64,000 nt of DNA, from positions 3,720,001 through 3,784,000 of the forward strand of contig JBHGNT010000011.1 in assembly GCA_043228905.1 (NCBI GenBank), in the 5' to 3' direction. This stretch comes from Azolla caroliniana (taxonomy: Eukaryota; Polypodiophyta). Position 1 is the first letter of the stretch. Each line of letters begins with the position of its first letter. Positions 23,076-34,450 of this stretch are shown here, piece by piece. The notes beneath the pieces were generated by a model that saw only the letters and a list, made by a program, of their open reading frames with translations, was not told the DNA's origin and made no database searches. The translations under genes were made by a program, and so were the position numbers.

Positions 23076-23189
23076 CTCCTAGTGGACATAAGCCTTGTTC
23101 TCTTCATTAAAACTATTGTACATGCTCATGTGGATGAAGCATCTTATGAATGGTTTCATCTTCATATGCATTACTTACTTTACAGGAGC

Positions 23190-24068
23190 TGCAACTTTGT
23201 TCAAGAGATTATATTCACACTAGTCTATTATGTGTGCCTTTGAATGACAGATTGGACAATCTATTCATAGTGTGCATTCTACTGTAGGATGCCCCAAATT
23301 CAAGCATGTGGTGCATTGAATTGTTTGTCGGAACCTTAATTGCTCCAGATTTGGTAATGTTTTTTGTAGTCATGTCATAGACATACTATTACTTCTTCTT
23401 TTTAATCCATTATGAGTGCTTTGTCAATCACCTACTCCAGTGATTGTTCCTTAAAATAAAAAATAGTTAATGTAGTCCAGAGTGACTCTCGTAGTGTCAA
23501 TAAAAATATATCCTTCACATCTTCCTTGGGAGGGGGTCGTGCGAACTGTCTCCGAAGATTTTGAAACCGAATGATAAATTGTGGAATTGTTTCATGAGCT
23601 TCCTGGTAAGACACATAGAAATGGCCCATGAGTTCCCTCTTTGGTATTGCTGATGAAATAATCTGATAAAATTACTAGTTAATTTCTTAAATGACTCAAA
23701 CTCGCCCTCTTCATGCTGTGAGAACTAATTCACTGATTGCCCTTCTAGCAACAATCCGCATATTGCTATCTTTGATTTATCAGCATCCGCTTCTAACGGT
23801 CTATGTGAGACATGGTTAGCTTGCTATGTCATGAGGAAAGCACACATGTGCACTTTTACATCTGCTCCATCATTGTATTTAGGATAGGGGTACGGCATTG
23901 TATCTTCCCCGAAAACTCCTACCAAATCAAGTAGATGTAGGTGTTGGTCAAACGACTCCTCATCCAAACTACTATTGGCGCTTAGTAACTCAGGAATTAC
24001 TCTTAATTCCTCTTTATTCCCCTGTTGATTCCAGTCGACAAACTCCAAATTAGTCGAATGATCTCCTT
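23190..24068 (-). pseudogene. Gag-like retroelement remnant, C-terminal part
   Basis: Minus-strand pieces: 24048-23824 (EFVDWNQQGNKEEL, then ESFDQHLHLLDLVGVFGEDT) and 23629-23432 (SYQEAHETIPQFIIRFQNLR). The first words resemble copia GAG (PEFVDW) while the later ones look like gypsy gag, so this may be a chimera or a gag type I do not know. It continues to the right of the solo LTR at 24740-24898. Confidence 0.55.
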
Positions 24069-24073
24069 GTCCA

Positions 24074-24734
24074 TGTTAGGAAATAGGTCCCTCCGGATGG
24101 GAAGTGAGAAGAACAGTGTTGATGAGCAACTCGGTCGAGGCCGAATCCAGATGAGGTGTACTCGGCAACGGAAGACCTGGTGAGAACCGGATGAGGAGTA
24201 CCCGGCAAGGAAGACCCGGTGAGAACCGGATGTTGCAGGCCCCATGAGAACCTCTCATCGGATGGAAGGGACATATATGCAAATATGTTCAAGAGAGCCC
24301 ACCGGGGCTATATTTGTAAATAGCCCGAAAGTCATATTAGTATAAATATGACCTAGGGCAAACTTTATAGTGATGATGTAGAGTTGGTTGTATTATTATC
24401 GTTGTAGCGATAATTCAAAGCATAACTGTGTACAGAGAAGAGAGAGAGAGAAGAAGAGGTTGTTGCCTCTGTCGTAACCGCCTAGTGGCGAAGCGAGGGA
24501 GCAAGAGGTCATTGCCTCTGTGCCCCATTGTTGTAATCTTAATATAGGGAGATTTTGCAGTCTGAGGGCTGCCGTGGTTTTTTCCTAGATTTGGGTTTTC
24601 CACGTTAACATCCAGTGCACTCTCTTCTTTACTGTTTTGTGTGTAGATACATCTCTCCACATCTCTATTTTTCTGTGCTTGATCCGACGTCTCGGTTGTG
24701 GCCGAGCATATCTTAGGAAACCATATTCCTATCA
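24074..24734 (+). mobile_element. Solo LTR, 661 bp, CopC-related
   Basis: Begins TGTTAGGAAATAGGTCCC and ends CATATTCCTATCA. Flanked by the perfect 5-bp duplication gtcca (24069-24073 and 24735-24739). TATA-like AGTATAAATATGACC at about 24339-24353. Shares the segment around TATA and GGGCAAAC and the gttgtggccgagca end with CopC LTRs. No internal region is left. Confidence 0.9.
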
Positions 24735-24739
24735 GTCCA

Positions 24740-24898
24740 CGTCGGCTCACCGATCTCATGTATGGTCGTTTGCTTCCTGTAGGCTTTTTTGTACTAGGTT
24801 GATGAGGCGACATCCATTCTTCTTTGTTGAACTCTATTTGTAACAGATGTAACTGAGCGTACCAAAATATTGTGTTGTCTAGCTTGACAGACACAAAG
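24740..24898 (-). pseudogene. Gag-like remnant, N-terminal part
   Basis: Minus-strand reading FVSVKLDNTIFWYAQLHL resembles the N-terminal VKLDGxNYxxWxxQ block of retroelement GAG. It joins 24068 once the solo LTR is removed. Confidence 0.55.
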
Positions 24899-24904
24899 GT
24901 TCTA

Positions 24905-25340
24905 ACAATTTACTTATCGAGTCATTCTATCAATTGGATTGTGGTTGGAGATTAGAGTGAGTCGACTTTGCTCTATGATTGTTTAAACACAATTAAACAT
25001 AACACATGCGTTGAATTACCATATACTATTATGATCAACTATTAGCTATATGTAATCCGAGTAAGAGAATTTTGAATGGTGGAAACACAGAATATAATCT
25101 AACTAGCGAAATTATATTAAAAAGCTATAGAACAATAGAAATCAATGATGTTACAATGCTCTCAATACCTTTTATAGCCGACCTGAGAGGCTTTACCAAG
25201 ATAATACAATTGCCATTTGGCAAGAACCTACAGTTACAACTAACTGTCCGATTTTTCTACTTGGCAATAATAATAATTATTCAACTATTCCCTTTCACAC
25301 TTGTTCTGCTACGATTCGACTAGTTTGTTGGCGTATATAT
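24905..25340 (-). other. A/T-rich stretch, possibly an LTR
   Basis: Noncoding, with a minus-strand TATA-like GGCTATAAAAGG at about 25168-25180. Its place next to the gag start would suit a 5' LTR, but no ends or primer site can be fixed. Confidence 0.25.
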
Positions 25341-25396
25341 TTTGGCTAGCCTAGCCGGTCAATCTGATCGGCTAACAAACAACGTGACAATGCCCA

Positions 25397-25930
25397 TTGG
25401 GAAAAGTTGGGGACAAGATCTTGGTGTTGGCTCGAGAGGATTTGATGAACCAAGTAGAAGGTCGGGCACTACGAAGGAAACCAAGTTCTGTAGTATGCCA
25501 ATTTCTTGTGGAAGAAGTGTTCTACAAGTACAGGTCCGTGGGTCAAGTGATTGCGGATCGGGGAGAACTTAACTTTGATGAAGCTAAGTAACTATCTGCC
25601 AAATACAGAGTACAGTTGACACTAACCATAACATACAATCTAGAAGCCAAAGGGAAGATCTAGCGTGGACATAGTCCAATCGTAAAAGCACTGGCAAAAG
25701 CATGTGACAGAAGGGTGAAGCTTTGGCCACGGATGCTTCCATATGCACTATGGGCGGATTGCACAACATGCAGTTCCGTGACCGGTTGCATGCCAGCAGA
25801 ACTTATGACCGGGTAAACTCCGGCAATGCCTATAGAAACCGCAAGTGTGACAAGGACAGTGCTACTATGCAAGGAAAAGAGGAGCTGGGAAGAACTACAA
25901 GCGGTCTAGATAGGACAGCTAAAAGGAAGG
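25397..25930 (+). pseudogene. Gypsy integrase remnant
   Basis: Plus-strand frames read FLVEEVFYKYRSVGQVIADR, then RGHSPIVKALAKACDRRVKL and LPYALWADCTTCSSVTGC with MPAELMTG, matching the core and C-terminal half of a Ty3/gypsy integrase (catalytic Asp in ADRG; the Glu position lies in a damaged stretch). Several stops. No RT or LTR is attached. Confidence 0.72.
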
Positions 25931-25934
25931 TCAG

Positions 25935-26386
25935 AAGTGTTATGTACACATAACGTAGGTGAGGGTAGGTCACTAATATTTACAGAAGTGAAGGGTATGT
26001 TCACTAATGTTAAAAAGGGGACTAATGTGATTGGATAGAAGGAATGATAGGTGCATGCACTATCATGATTTGGACAACCAATGAATGGATAGCCTTTTAG
26101 AAAGGGACATCTATTCAAGGGGCCCAGGAAAATGTATAAATATGAGGCTTAGCTACTCTCATAAGGACATTAAGTTGGAAGGTTGTTTTCTTAGACACCG
26201 GTAGTGTGGGCTTGACGATCGTGTAATCTCTTCCAAGGTATTGTTGGCTATGTCTAGATCATAGCTCGGGGGTGGTCGAGTGGAACGGGTTTTTCTATCC
26301 GATCTATTTTCCTTCTTTCACTTTATTTTGGTTACGTTTCTTTTCTTTTCTGTCTTCTTTCTACCATGATACGATGTTAATCTACT
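25935..26386. other. Noncoding, weak LTR-like features
   Basis: Contains AATGTATAAATATGAGG at about 26131-26147 followed by an untranslated-looking stretch. Possibly the LTR of the integrase remnant at 25397-25930; no ends could be identified. Confidence 0.25.
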
Positions 26387-26615
26387 TATGCATCGGGTCA
26401 AGCATGTTTGCACTAATCGCACATGCTCAACTCATGGCCGTTTTGCATATTGTGATGTATCTCTCACTCTCCCTTCTCTTGAGCCATCTCTTACGGTAAT
26501 AATTATTCTTGTGCATCGGGTCGAGCGTGTTTCTAATCCCATGCGCTCACCTCATGGGCCTTTTACATTTGATGTTGAGTATGGCACCCTTCCCTTTATT
26601 GAGCCATCACTTTAT
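26387..26615 (+). repeat. Diverged two-copy tandem repeat (about 110-125 bp)
   Basis: tgcatcgggtcaagcatgtt (about 26387) and tgcatcgggtcgagcgtgtt (about 26512) start two similar blocks that share the words ctcatgg, ttttgcat/ttttacat and gagccatc. No known family. Confidence 0.6.
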
Positions 26616-27560
26616 TCTCTATTGAGCCATCATTTGGCCGATTCTAGGGATATGTGGTGGTCTTGAGGAGGTGCATGTCGACTATCTTAAGGCATGCTTA
26701 ATGTTCCATACACCTAATTGATTATTATTCTAATTAATTTCTAATTATACAAATTGTCGTTTCACTTTTCAAATTGGTATGATTTTCTTATAATTTTCAT
26801 TTACCCACCACAATTAACTCTCTTTTTTCCCTTGTTTTTCATGTTTAAAGTATTTACGTGCATTTACATATGATGTCACGCTTCCGTGTAGACTATTTTT
26901 TCGTATGGACTAGGCATCATGCCGCTTTTTGAACAATTTTTTACAATGTGTCATCTAGGTTTAACTCATATTATTGAGCCTTAGAACTCAAGTGAAACCA
27001 CGTGAGTTTCCCTATTGATGTTTTACTCATAACTTTGAGTACTACATCTTTGCGCACAATACCACCACAATTTGTATCAACTTGTGGCTTATGTCACAAT
27101 TGAGCAAATTACAACCATCATAGTGGGATGTATATGTGCATACCTCGCACCATCCATTTATTTGTGACATTGTTTTTGTTTTTAGTAGGTAGCACATGGG
27201 GGTTTTTTTACCCTTGTTTTCGTCACTACTTAACTCTTATGGGTAGTGCCTTATTTTATCTTAACATTTGCTTGTTACTAGCAAGACTAGAATATTACTT
27301 GCGAGTGCACTTGTTTTTTCACGTAATACACTTTCTCGACCATATCAATCCATGTTGGGTTGACATTCTAATATAAGGTCAACTAAGAAACTACATTGAT
27401 GTTAGAACCATGGTTGAGCCTAGGGCAGCCACCATGATTATTAAAGATAGAGATCCGAGAAAGACATCTTAGCTATGTTTTGCCCCATGGTTTTCAAAAC
27501 ACCATAGTGTTACCATAGTTATCGGATCTTGAATCACATCTCATATGTCTAGAGGGGTAA
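26616..27560. other. A/T-rich, no gene seen
   Basis: No coding frame of note. Could include a decayed LTR of GypP, whose gag starts at 27673, but no TG/CA ends or primer site were found. Confidence 0.35.
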
Positions 27561-27672
27561 CGACATGAGATGCTTTCTTGGTAAAGTTCTTCCAATCAAA
27601 ATTTCAAGCATTCATTTTTCTCGTGTATTTTGTGAACCTCCTTATTTATATTGCATACCCACAACTTGCATC

Positions 27673-28455
27673 ATGGAACAAGTTTTGAACATTGTTGGAG
27701 CAATCTCTCTGACCGAGACCTCTCAACTCCAATCCGCATCTCACACACAAGCTAAGATCACTATTGAGCAATTGCTCACTACTACCTTGAATCAATTGGC
27801 CGAAATGAGGCCGGCCAATATGGCATTGGAAAATAAATTCCAAGTATTGACTATTGAGTCCAGGAAAGAAGGTGAACCTTCTATCGTAGTCACGCCATTC
27901 AAGGGAGACAAGAAAGAAAGAGTCGGGGAGGCCATTAGCACTTGGGTTGGTCATTGGGAGTCTCATTTTGAGCTCCACCCCAAGCCCGATGCTATAAAAA
28001 TTGGTTATGTCGGTCGTGAGTTAGGTGGTCGAGTTGTTGCTTGGTGGAGTGGCCTAAGGACTGCAAAGAACTTACCCACAACTTGGGAAGGTTTCGTTGA
28101 TGTTTTTAAGAAATAGTTCTTGCAGCCACCTTCTCAAACCAAACAAGTGCAACACTTGCTCACATTGTCGAGTAAGCCATTTACCTCTTTCGAGGATTAT
28201 GTGCATCATGCTCGGACCCAGATCCAAAAATTGGGACTTACGGGTGAGAAATGTTTGGTCGCTTATTTTTTGAATGGTATTCCCAATGGGGATTTCCATT
28301 GGATTTTTCATGACAAGGACCCCACAACTTTCAAGGAAATTGTCAACATAAGGACCCCAATGGTGACTCCAAGTTATCGAACCCCTTTTGTGCATATTGT
28401 AAGAAGTGAGGCCATACAAAGGATATTTGTAAATTGCTTGAGAGGAAATCAATGA
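27673..28455 (+). pseudogene. GypP gag
   Basis: Met at 27673 (MEQVLNIVGAIS). The retrotransposon gag core is WVGHWESHFELHPKPDAIK, then VVAWWSGLRTAKNLPTTWEG and FLQPPSQTKQVQHLLTL. A TAG at 28114-28116 interrupts it after VDVFKK; the frame is open again to 28455. After it, around 28395-28450, a zinc-knuckle-like Cys-rich stretch (HCKKxGHT-type) may be hidden by a frameshift. Confidence 0.78.
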
Positions 28456-28579
28456 ACAGCCCTCCTCAAGATAAATGTACGAGTCACACAGGTGAGTCTA
28501 TGCATGTTATAGAAGTTCATAACAACCACTTAAGTTCATGTGAATGTAGTTTTCCTTCACATTTACTTGGACCTAATGA

Positions 28580-29692
28580 TTTACTCTGAGCAGTCAAGTA
28601 TATCAATGGAACACAAGCACATTTCTTGTTTTATTCCGGTAGTTCTCACAATTTTCTTAATGATCACTTTGTGCAGCAAGAAAACTCCACATAAACGAAA
28701 TTGATCATATCTACCCAGTTCACATGGCAAATGGAAGTGTTCATTACATCAATGGCATTGTTTGTCAACTGCCAATTCAAATAGATACCTATTTGGAGAA
28801 GCTTGGCTTTCATGTTATGAAACTACAATCTGTAGATGTCATTTTAGGATACCCTTGGTTTTTTAGTAAAAGCCTTTCTTTGTCCATTGATTGGGTTAAT
28901 CACTCAATCACATTTGAACGTAATAATTGTAAACATATTATTCAATGTTCTAAACTTCCTTCTCATTCACTTGTGTCTTCTAAATCTTTAAATGAGTATT
29001 CTAGTTCATTAACTTATTTGTGTGTAATTGATCTTGCGTTTCAATTTTATTATTTTAATATTGAAGCCACAAAATTACCACATTATGAACACCAATTACT
29101 CAACTCTATTTTAGACGATTTTCAAGATGTGTTTCCTAACAAATTGCCGCTAAGCCTTACTTTACCACCAAAATGTAATGTGGATCATCAAATTGAACTC
29201 ATCCCCAGTGTTGCTCCTGTGAGCATTCCACCTTATCGACTTAGTCGATTAGAAGAGGATGAGATCGCTAAACAACATAAGGAATATTTAAGTACATGGG
29301 CCACATTAGGTATAGTAAATCACCTTGGAGTGCGCCAATTCTATTAGTTAAGAAGAAGGAAGGTTCATGGTGAATGTGTATCAATTATCACCGTTTGAAT
29401 AAAATGACAATTAAAAATGCATATCCGTTACCTCGTGCCGATGGTTTGATTGATCGTTTGCATGGGGCCCGATATTTTACGAAAATTGACTTACGAACAA
29501 GTTATCATCAAATTTGTATTGCCGAGGATGATATTCCTAAAACCACTTTTCGTACGCACTATGGCCATTATGAGTTTTTAGTCATGCCTTTTGGGTTGAC
29601 TAATGCTCCAGCCACATTCTAACAAGCGATGAATGACATTTTCCGAGATCAAGTCAGTGATTTTGTTGTCGTCTTCTTGGATGATATTTTGA
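28580..29692 (+). pseudogene. GypP protease and RT
   Basis: Protease motif reads LFYSGSSHNFL near 28630: the catalytic Asp expected before SGS is Tyr (TAT, where GAT is expected). The frame shifts, then 28724-29347 covers the protease end (VDVILGYPWF) and the RT approach (FQDVFPNKLP, then HQIELIPSVAPVSIPPYRLS). RT blocks [36 protein letters not shown] and [15 protein letters not shown] follow at 29374-29622, a stop, and FLDDILIY at about 29675-29698. Confidence 0.82.
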
Positions 29693-29714
29693 TATATATA
29701 TATATATATATATA
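29692..29714. repeat. (TA)n at junction of two opposed gypsy elements
   Basis: A 23-bp alternating AT run. It starts within the last RT codons of GypP; the sequence after it is minus-strand GypM RNase H. Confidence 0.9.
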
Positions 29715-31545
29715 GTCGTACCTTCTCTTTCAAACCGTGCTCTTGACAACATATCGGCCATAGTATTGTCTTTCCTGGAGATGTGTCATATCTCCGAATT
29801 AAGGCGCTTTATGTATGTGATCCACCTGAGCATTGCCAGGTCCGGAGTCGTGCATCCGGAAACAATACCGAGAATCGGTAGGTAGTCCATCTCGATTATA
29901 ACCTTTGCCCCAATCAAAAAATCCTTGTCGGCCTTAAACACCGAAACGATACCCCACAGTTCATGCTTAACTTGGGCATATCCTCACTACTACTCACTTA
30001 ACACCCTCACACTGAATCGGATGGCGAACCACGTTCCAACTTCATCCTCCTTGTTTATAACCCATCCCATTTCAATTGGACTTGTGTCCACCGTAACATA
30101 AATTGGAGAGTCCTTTCTTATACACTGCTATCTGGAGAGCCGATGCCGCCAACATCGCCTTTAGTCTCCGAATTGCCTCCGAGTGTTGTTCACTGCATTC
30201 GAATTTCTGACCTTTCTTCAACAATTTGTAGAGTGTCTCTACGATATGCACGTAATGGGGAATCCAAATATGGTAGAAGGCGCACGCTCCCAAGAACCGT
30301 CGGACCTCCGTGACTGACCTGCACTCTTCCGTCATCGTCGAGACGGTTACTGGCCGTATGGTCCGCATAGATGTCAACCACTAAGATTTCGGATTGTCCA
30401 AACATTGACTTCTTACTGGAGAAGGTAAGTAGAGCGCCCTCAAGCCTTTGCAGTATCTTCTCGTAATCGAAAATGTGATCCGCAACAAATTTCCAACACC
30501 CGTCCATTCTAACCGATTCTTCCTTCACGTCCTCCGGACATCCCTTGATCAGGATGTCATCCAGAAATGGCATGGTGATGGCCGAGATGCAGTCCCTCAG
30601 AACCTTGTTCATCGCATTCACAATGTTCCCCTTAATTTGTTCCTCCTTGCGGCAACGTACACATCTGAACTAAGTCGAAAGGGGTTTGTATCGTCATGAT
30701 GTCCCTGCTTTTGACGGCTAGTTGGAACTAGTCATACCTGGAGTATAAGTTGCCAACCGAGTAGATAGACCTCCTGACGAAGGCCTCTACGAACTTTTCG
30801 ATTGTCGGCCCGAGCCCTACATTCCGAATGGTCACCTTGTTGACCAGTTGAAGGTCCTGGATAAAGCACAGTGTGTCGTTCCACTTCGGCATGGTGAACC
30901 ACTGATTTGAATATGGGGCACTTGACGGCTCAAGAATCCCCATGTCGACCTTTTCCTTCATCAGCTCCATCAACTTCGGGATGTACGCTCCCGACACCGG
31001 AATAGGTTTGAGATTCCAGGTACATGTGGTACCGTGAAGATCACCATCGGCTCCACAACTTATGGGTTGACGAACCCAATCTCCTCCGATGAGAATGCAA
31101 AGGCTTTCTAGTGCCTTTCGAGCATCCTCTGAAACTAGTCCTCCTCCACTTGTAGTAAAATGCCACCCCCACCAATCTTCAACTTCTATAGTGTTTCATC
31201 AGTGAACCAGTGTCCTATGCCGGCTAGATCTCGTAGAGTTGGGTCGGTCACGACCCCTTTGATCCTCTCCTAGCTATCCTCCGGTAAGGGTGTCACGACT
31301 GCCCTCTCCTTCCGGTCAACAGTCTTGTACTTGGTGTTGACTTGGGCAGTCCGATCCGATGCGACCATCCTTCCGAAGTCCGCGATGACTTCATACATTT
31401 CGAATGAATTTACTGGAATGACCCGGTCTTCGCTTAGATCTCCTAAGTCCACCTCCCCGATCTTCCTGAGGGTGTCGTAGAATGAGACTACCTCCACAGT
31501 GCCAGTGATCTCGTCGTTGGGGTCCAAGGCTCTGTAGGCCTTCAA
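29715..31545 (-). pseudogene. GypM RT and RNase H
   Basis: 31545-31270 leads into RT. 30997-30728: YIPKLMELMKEKVDMGILEP, then PYSNQWFTMPKWNDTLCFI. 30621-30190: ISAITMPFLDDILIKG (active site). 30377-30072: EVRRFLGACAFYHIWIPHYV (thumb). The RNase H end near 29760 reads LRWITYIKRLNSEI, then HISRKDNTMADMLSRARFE. Many frame breaks, and the RT block carrying DLxSGYHQI is hard to find. Confidence 0.78.
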
Positions 31546-31624
31546 GCCCCTCTAGATCCGCCTTTTCTCCTGGCCAATGATGGCTGTTATGGTACAAACT
31601 CCGCTGTTAGAGAACCAAAATTTC

Positions 31625-32008
31625 CTACTTGATGTAGAAATCCATGGAAATCAAGTTGATTTTAGATCCATGGTCGATCAGTGCCACTACTAGCTCCCTC
31701 ACGTCACCGATCTGGACCGGTGTCTCCGTCATGACCCTCGCCCAATGTGGCTTCATGTAGTGGTTGTCGGCGTATTTGGTTTCTATCGCCACTTCATCAA
31801 TGTGCACAGCCTTTACTTCGACCGGCCTCTTGTTCCCCGACTCTGATGGGAGTCGCTTCCTCTTCACGAGGTAGATGATAGAATCATGGAACTCTTTCCT
31901 TGCTATCCCTAGAACCTCCCTCAGGGTGAGTTCCACCCAAATGTCGAGGATTCGTTCCTCGAAGACCTTCCGTAGGTCCGCACTCTCTCTATCTCCAAGC
32001 TCTGCCAA
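31625..32008 (-). pseudogene. GypM protease region
   Basis: 127 residues open. VVALIDHGSKINLISMDFY is a retropepsin active site with His in place of the usual Ser/Thr (D-H-G). The plus-strand relative at 36600 has the same IDHGSEINLMSMDFY, so DHG appears to be a family trait. Preceded by an arginine- and lysine-rich linker. Confidence 0.75.
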
Positions 32009-32149
32009 AAGGTCGGGAACTTAGCCGTTTCCTATGAACAGGTTGGGCCTCCGACATTTTTCTTCAGACCACTTTGGGTTTCATACCATTTCGAAGGTTC
32101 AGCTCATCGGCCTTCGTGGCCCGCTTGTCTTCAACCAAAACCTCATAGT

Positions 32150-33137
32150 TTTGGCACTACGTTGCTTTTGAGTGCGTCGGCGAAGTCGTCGTAGTCTCTC
32201 CTAATGTGGCTGACATCATCGCACCACATGCATCTCTAGTCTATTGGTGGGCTCCGATCGCGCGATTGGCTATCGCCTTCCCTCGGGGGCTGAGCAATCT
32301 GGAGGGTACCATCTTCGTTAGCTCCTCCAGAGCTGCGTCCCTAGGTGGCCCCTTTACCACGTCAGTCGGAATCTCCTCGGATTTCTTGTTTCTTCTAACC
32401 AAGTCAAAATCTCCTCCGACTTGTTCCCAATAGTTTGGCCAACCGTCGATGACCCCGCATCGTTCCATTCTCGCCGCATGTCGAAACGACTACAAATTCT
32501 TTTGACCATGGCCTAGTCGGTCGTGAGCCCTTCATCCGTCTCCAAGAGGAGACTCACCTTCTCCTGATCAAGTGCGTTGACCGACCTGATAAATAGCAAG
32601 ACCTTGCTCGTATCTAGCATGGTCCGGTCCAATGCTAAAAAGTGCACGAATCGTTTTTTGAACTCCTGGAGGAGCACTGAGTTATTCCTCCCTTTTCCGG
32701 GGCTCTTGACCCATTTCATGAACTCTTGTTTCGATAACCGGAACGAATCATCGAAACCATACCTTTCGAGGAGCCGTCCCTCGAACTCCGACCAATTTCG
32801 GGAGTCGTGTTGGATCTCAAGCACCTCCACGTGGATGCTCGGTGTCACTACTCCTGGGAATTGGGACAACCGCCTATCCTCCGGAATGTCCCGCATCAGC
32901 ATTTCGGCCTTATAGGCCTCCAAGTAGCTCGTTGCGACTTTAGCATTAAATCGGCATGTCGTTTTGATGGCCACCCGTGTTTTCCCAAGCATTCACCAGG
33001 CGGTCGACAACAACCACCATTACTTTAGCAAGTTCTCTTCCACTCATTTCAACCTCCTTTGCCGCCCCTTTTCCCATCCGGTTCACCAAATATGTCGCGG
33101 ATTTCCGCGTGGATGTGTTGAAACGGGCCAGGACCAT
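32150..33137 (-). pseudogene. GypM gag
   Basis: 33137-32946 is the N-terminus. 32992-32513 holds the gag core (FPGVVTPSIHVEVLEIQHDS, then WSEFEGRLLERYGFDDSFRL, EFMKWVKSPGKG). A CCHC knuckle lies near 32220 (CMWCDDVSHIRRDY, last Cys changed to Tyr). Frame breaks between the pieces. Confidence 0.72.
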
Positions 33138-33289
33138 CGGGGTCTCGAATCAAGGAGCCGGTGAGGGAAGAAAGATTATCCGGATCGGTTCCAGATAACT
33201 TCACCGAATGGCGATCTGGACACGTATCCGATCCGGACCAGTCTCCAGATGTCGGAGGAAGAGCACACGGGCTCAGATGCATTCTTGGT

Positions 33290-33952
33290 TCCGGAGCTCC
33301 GCGGGATAATGAACAAGGAGCTCACAGGCTCACACACTTAAGTACGCCCATGTAAGCGAGAGAGAATGGAGATAAGAACACGGGAAGAGGCAAGACAGAC
33401 AGAAATCCGGAATACAGCGAGGTAGTCTATTAATCTACAATGTGAGAATTACAATCGAACTCAACCGGCAACAGAGCTTCGAGCTCCCCACACTCACACA
33501 CACAGACGCTAGTGAGCCTCTAATCGGGAGCACACGGGCTACCAGAACAAAACGGAATCCTCACAGCAAAATGATACAAACTAGAGAAAAGAAAATGAAA
33601 AATCTCCAGACCTCGGTCTGGCAGCACTTCGTTCTCCAAAATCGTGGATACCTTTCACAGTTCAAAGCCTCCCTTTTTATAGCACAAGGGGAGACCGTTA
33701 AATCATGCTTAATGACATTTGTTTTATGTCCCCCAATTCTCCCCTAGATTTCCGCCCATCAATCCCTATTATTCCTCTCTTATTCATGTGGGACATAAAG
33801 TACCAATTAACTACTCTACCTAGTACTTTAAATACCCTATGCTATGTACAATGTGTTATGTACATCTAAGCCTAGTTCGTGTGCATCCCTTCACATCCCC
33901 ATTCTCACACTTCCGGCTTCCTTTTCTCCTATGGCCAGAATCCTTCACAACA
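33290..33952 (-). repeat. GypM 5' LTR (inner edge approximate)
   Basis: Outer edge at 33952: minus strand TGTTGTGAAGGATTCTGGCC, like the solo LTR at 53121-53896 (TGTCGTGAAGAATTTCGGCC). TATA-like CTATAAAAAGGGAGG at about 33670-33684 (antisense). The inner edge is near 33290, but no clear primer site was found. Confidence 0.62.
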
Positions 33953-33954
33953 CC

Positions 33955-34450
33955 GCGATGTTTTCCCAAGGACAAAGGTCGAATCGGAGATTGACATGTG
34001 GCACAAGCAGTTTGGCCACATCAATTTCCTAAAGCTTCAAGAGATGTAGTTCAAACAAATTGTTTTTAGCTTGCTGAAATTTTGCGGTCGGAAGGGCCAA
34101 TTATGTGAAGCCTACCAACTTGGGAAACAAGACCGGCTTCCATTCCCCAATGAACGCAATCAGAGCCCTAAAAACCTCGATTTGATCCATTCACTTGTTT
34201 GGGGACTGGCACAAAATGTGAGCATCAAAGGGAGCCAATATTTCGTCACCTTCACTAATGAGTTCACTCGGCATACTTGGACATGCTTGACTGAGAAGAG
34301 GACAAAAGTCTTCTCCTACTTCCTCAGGGTAAAAATTTAGCAAGAAACTTGAAAAAGTACTTTTCCGACCAGTTCTCAAATTTTCTACAGATACACGCCA
34401 TAGCAGAACGGTGTGGTGAAGAATTCCACCGATAGCGAGAAAATATATCG
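33955..34450 (+). pseudogene. Copia fragment, CopB-like (pre-integrase and integrase)
   Basis: Plus-strand reading: AMFSQGQRSN, then after a frameshift IDMWHKQFGHINFLKLQEM, GRKGQLCEAYQLGKQDRLPF, LDLIHSLVWGLAQNV and GSQYFVTFTNEFTRHTW. Matches CopB residue for residue in many places. The second zinc-binding Cys and the Asp of HSDVWG are altered (CEAYQ, HSLVWG). Cut on both sides by gypsy sequence. Confidence 0.8.

Larger units (their letters stand above)
19925..23180 (-). mobile_element. Old copia remnant CopH without RT, internally duplicated
   Basis: Minus-strand CopC-like sequence. Leftward from 23180: GAG, zinc knuckle (22640-22560; CFYFRKLGHFQKNC, with Phe for the second Cys), protease (WVVDSEASFHLTP, where Gly of DSG is Glu), then a second copy of the same stretch (GAG part, knuckle, protease WVVNSGASFHLTP with Asp changed to Asn), pre-integrase motif, integrase (about 21050-20380) and the linker up to the RT start near 19940. 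RT, RNase H and LTRs are absent. Many stops and frameshifts. Confidence 0.85.
27673..29692 (+). mobile_element. Ty3/gypsy element GypP, truncated in RT
   Basis: Plus-strand gag (27673-28455), damaged protease (about 28600-28860) and RT (about 29050-29692), ending at the active-site block FLDDILIY, where a TA repeat begins. No integrase, RNase H or LTR is attached. On the other side of the TA repeat lies an unrelated gypsy in opposite orientation. Confidence 0.85.
29715..33952 (-). mobile_element. Ty3/gypsy element GypM with 5' LTR, truncated after RNase H
   Basis: Leftward: LTR (about 33290-33952), gag (about 33137-32150), protease (32008-31625), RT and RNase H (30997-29715). Integrase and the 3' LTR are missing; the element stops at the TA repeat. 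The same family recurs on the plus strand at 34451-36930. Its outer LTR edge at 33952 abuts a copia fragment. Confidence 0.82.
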
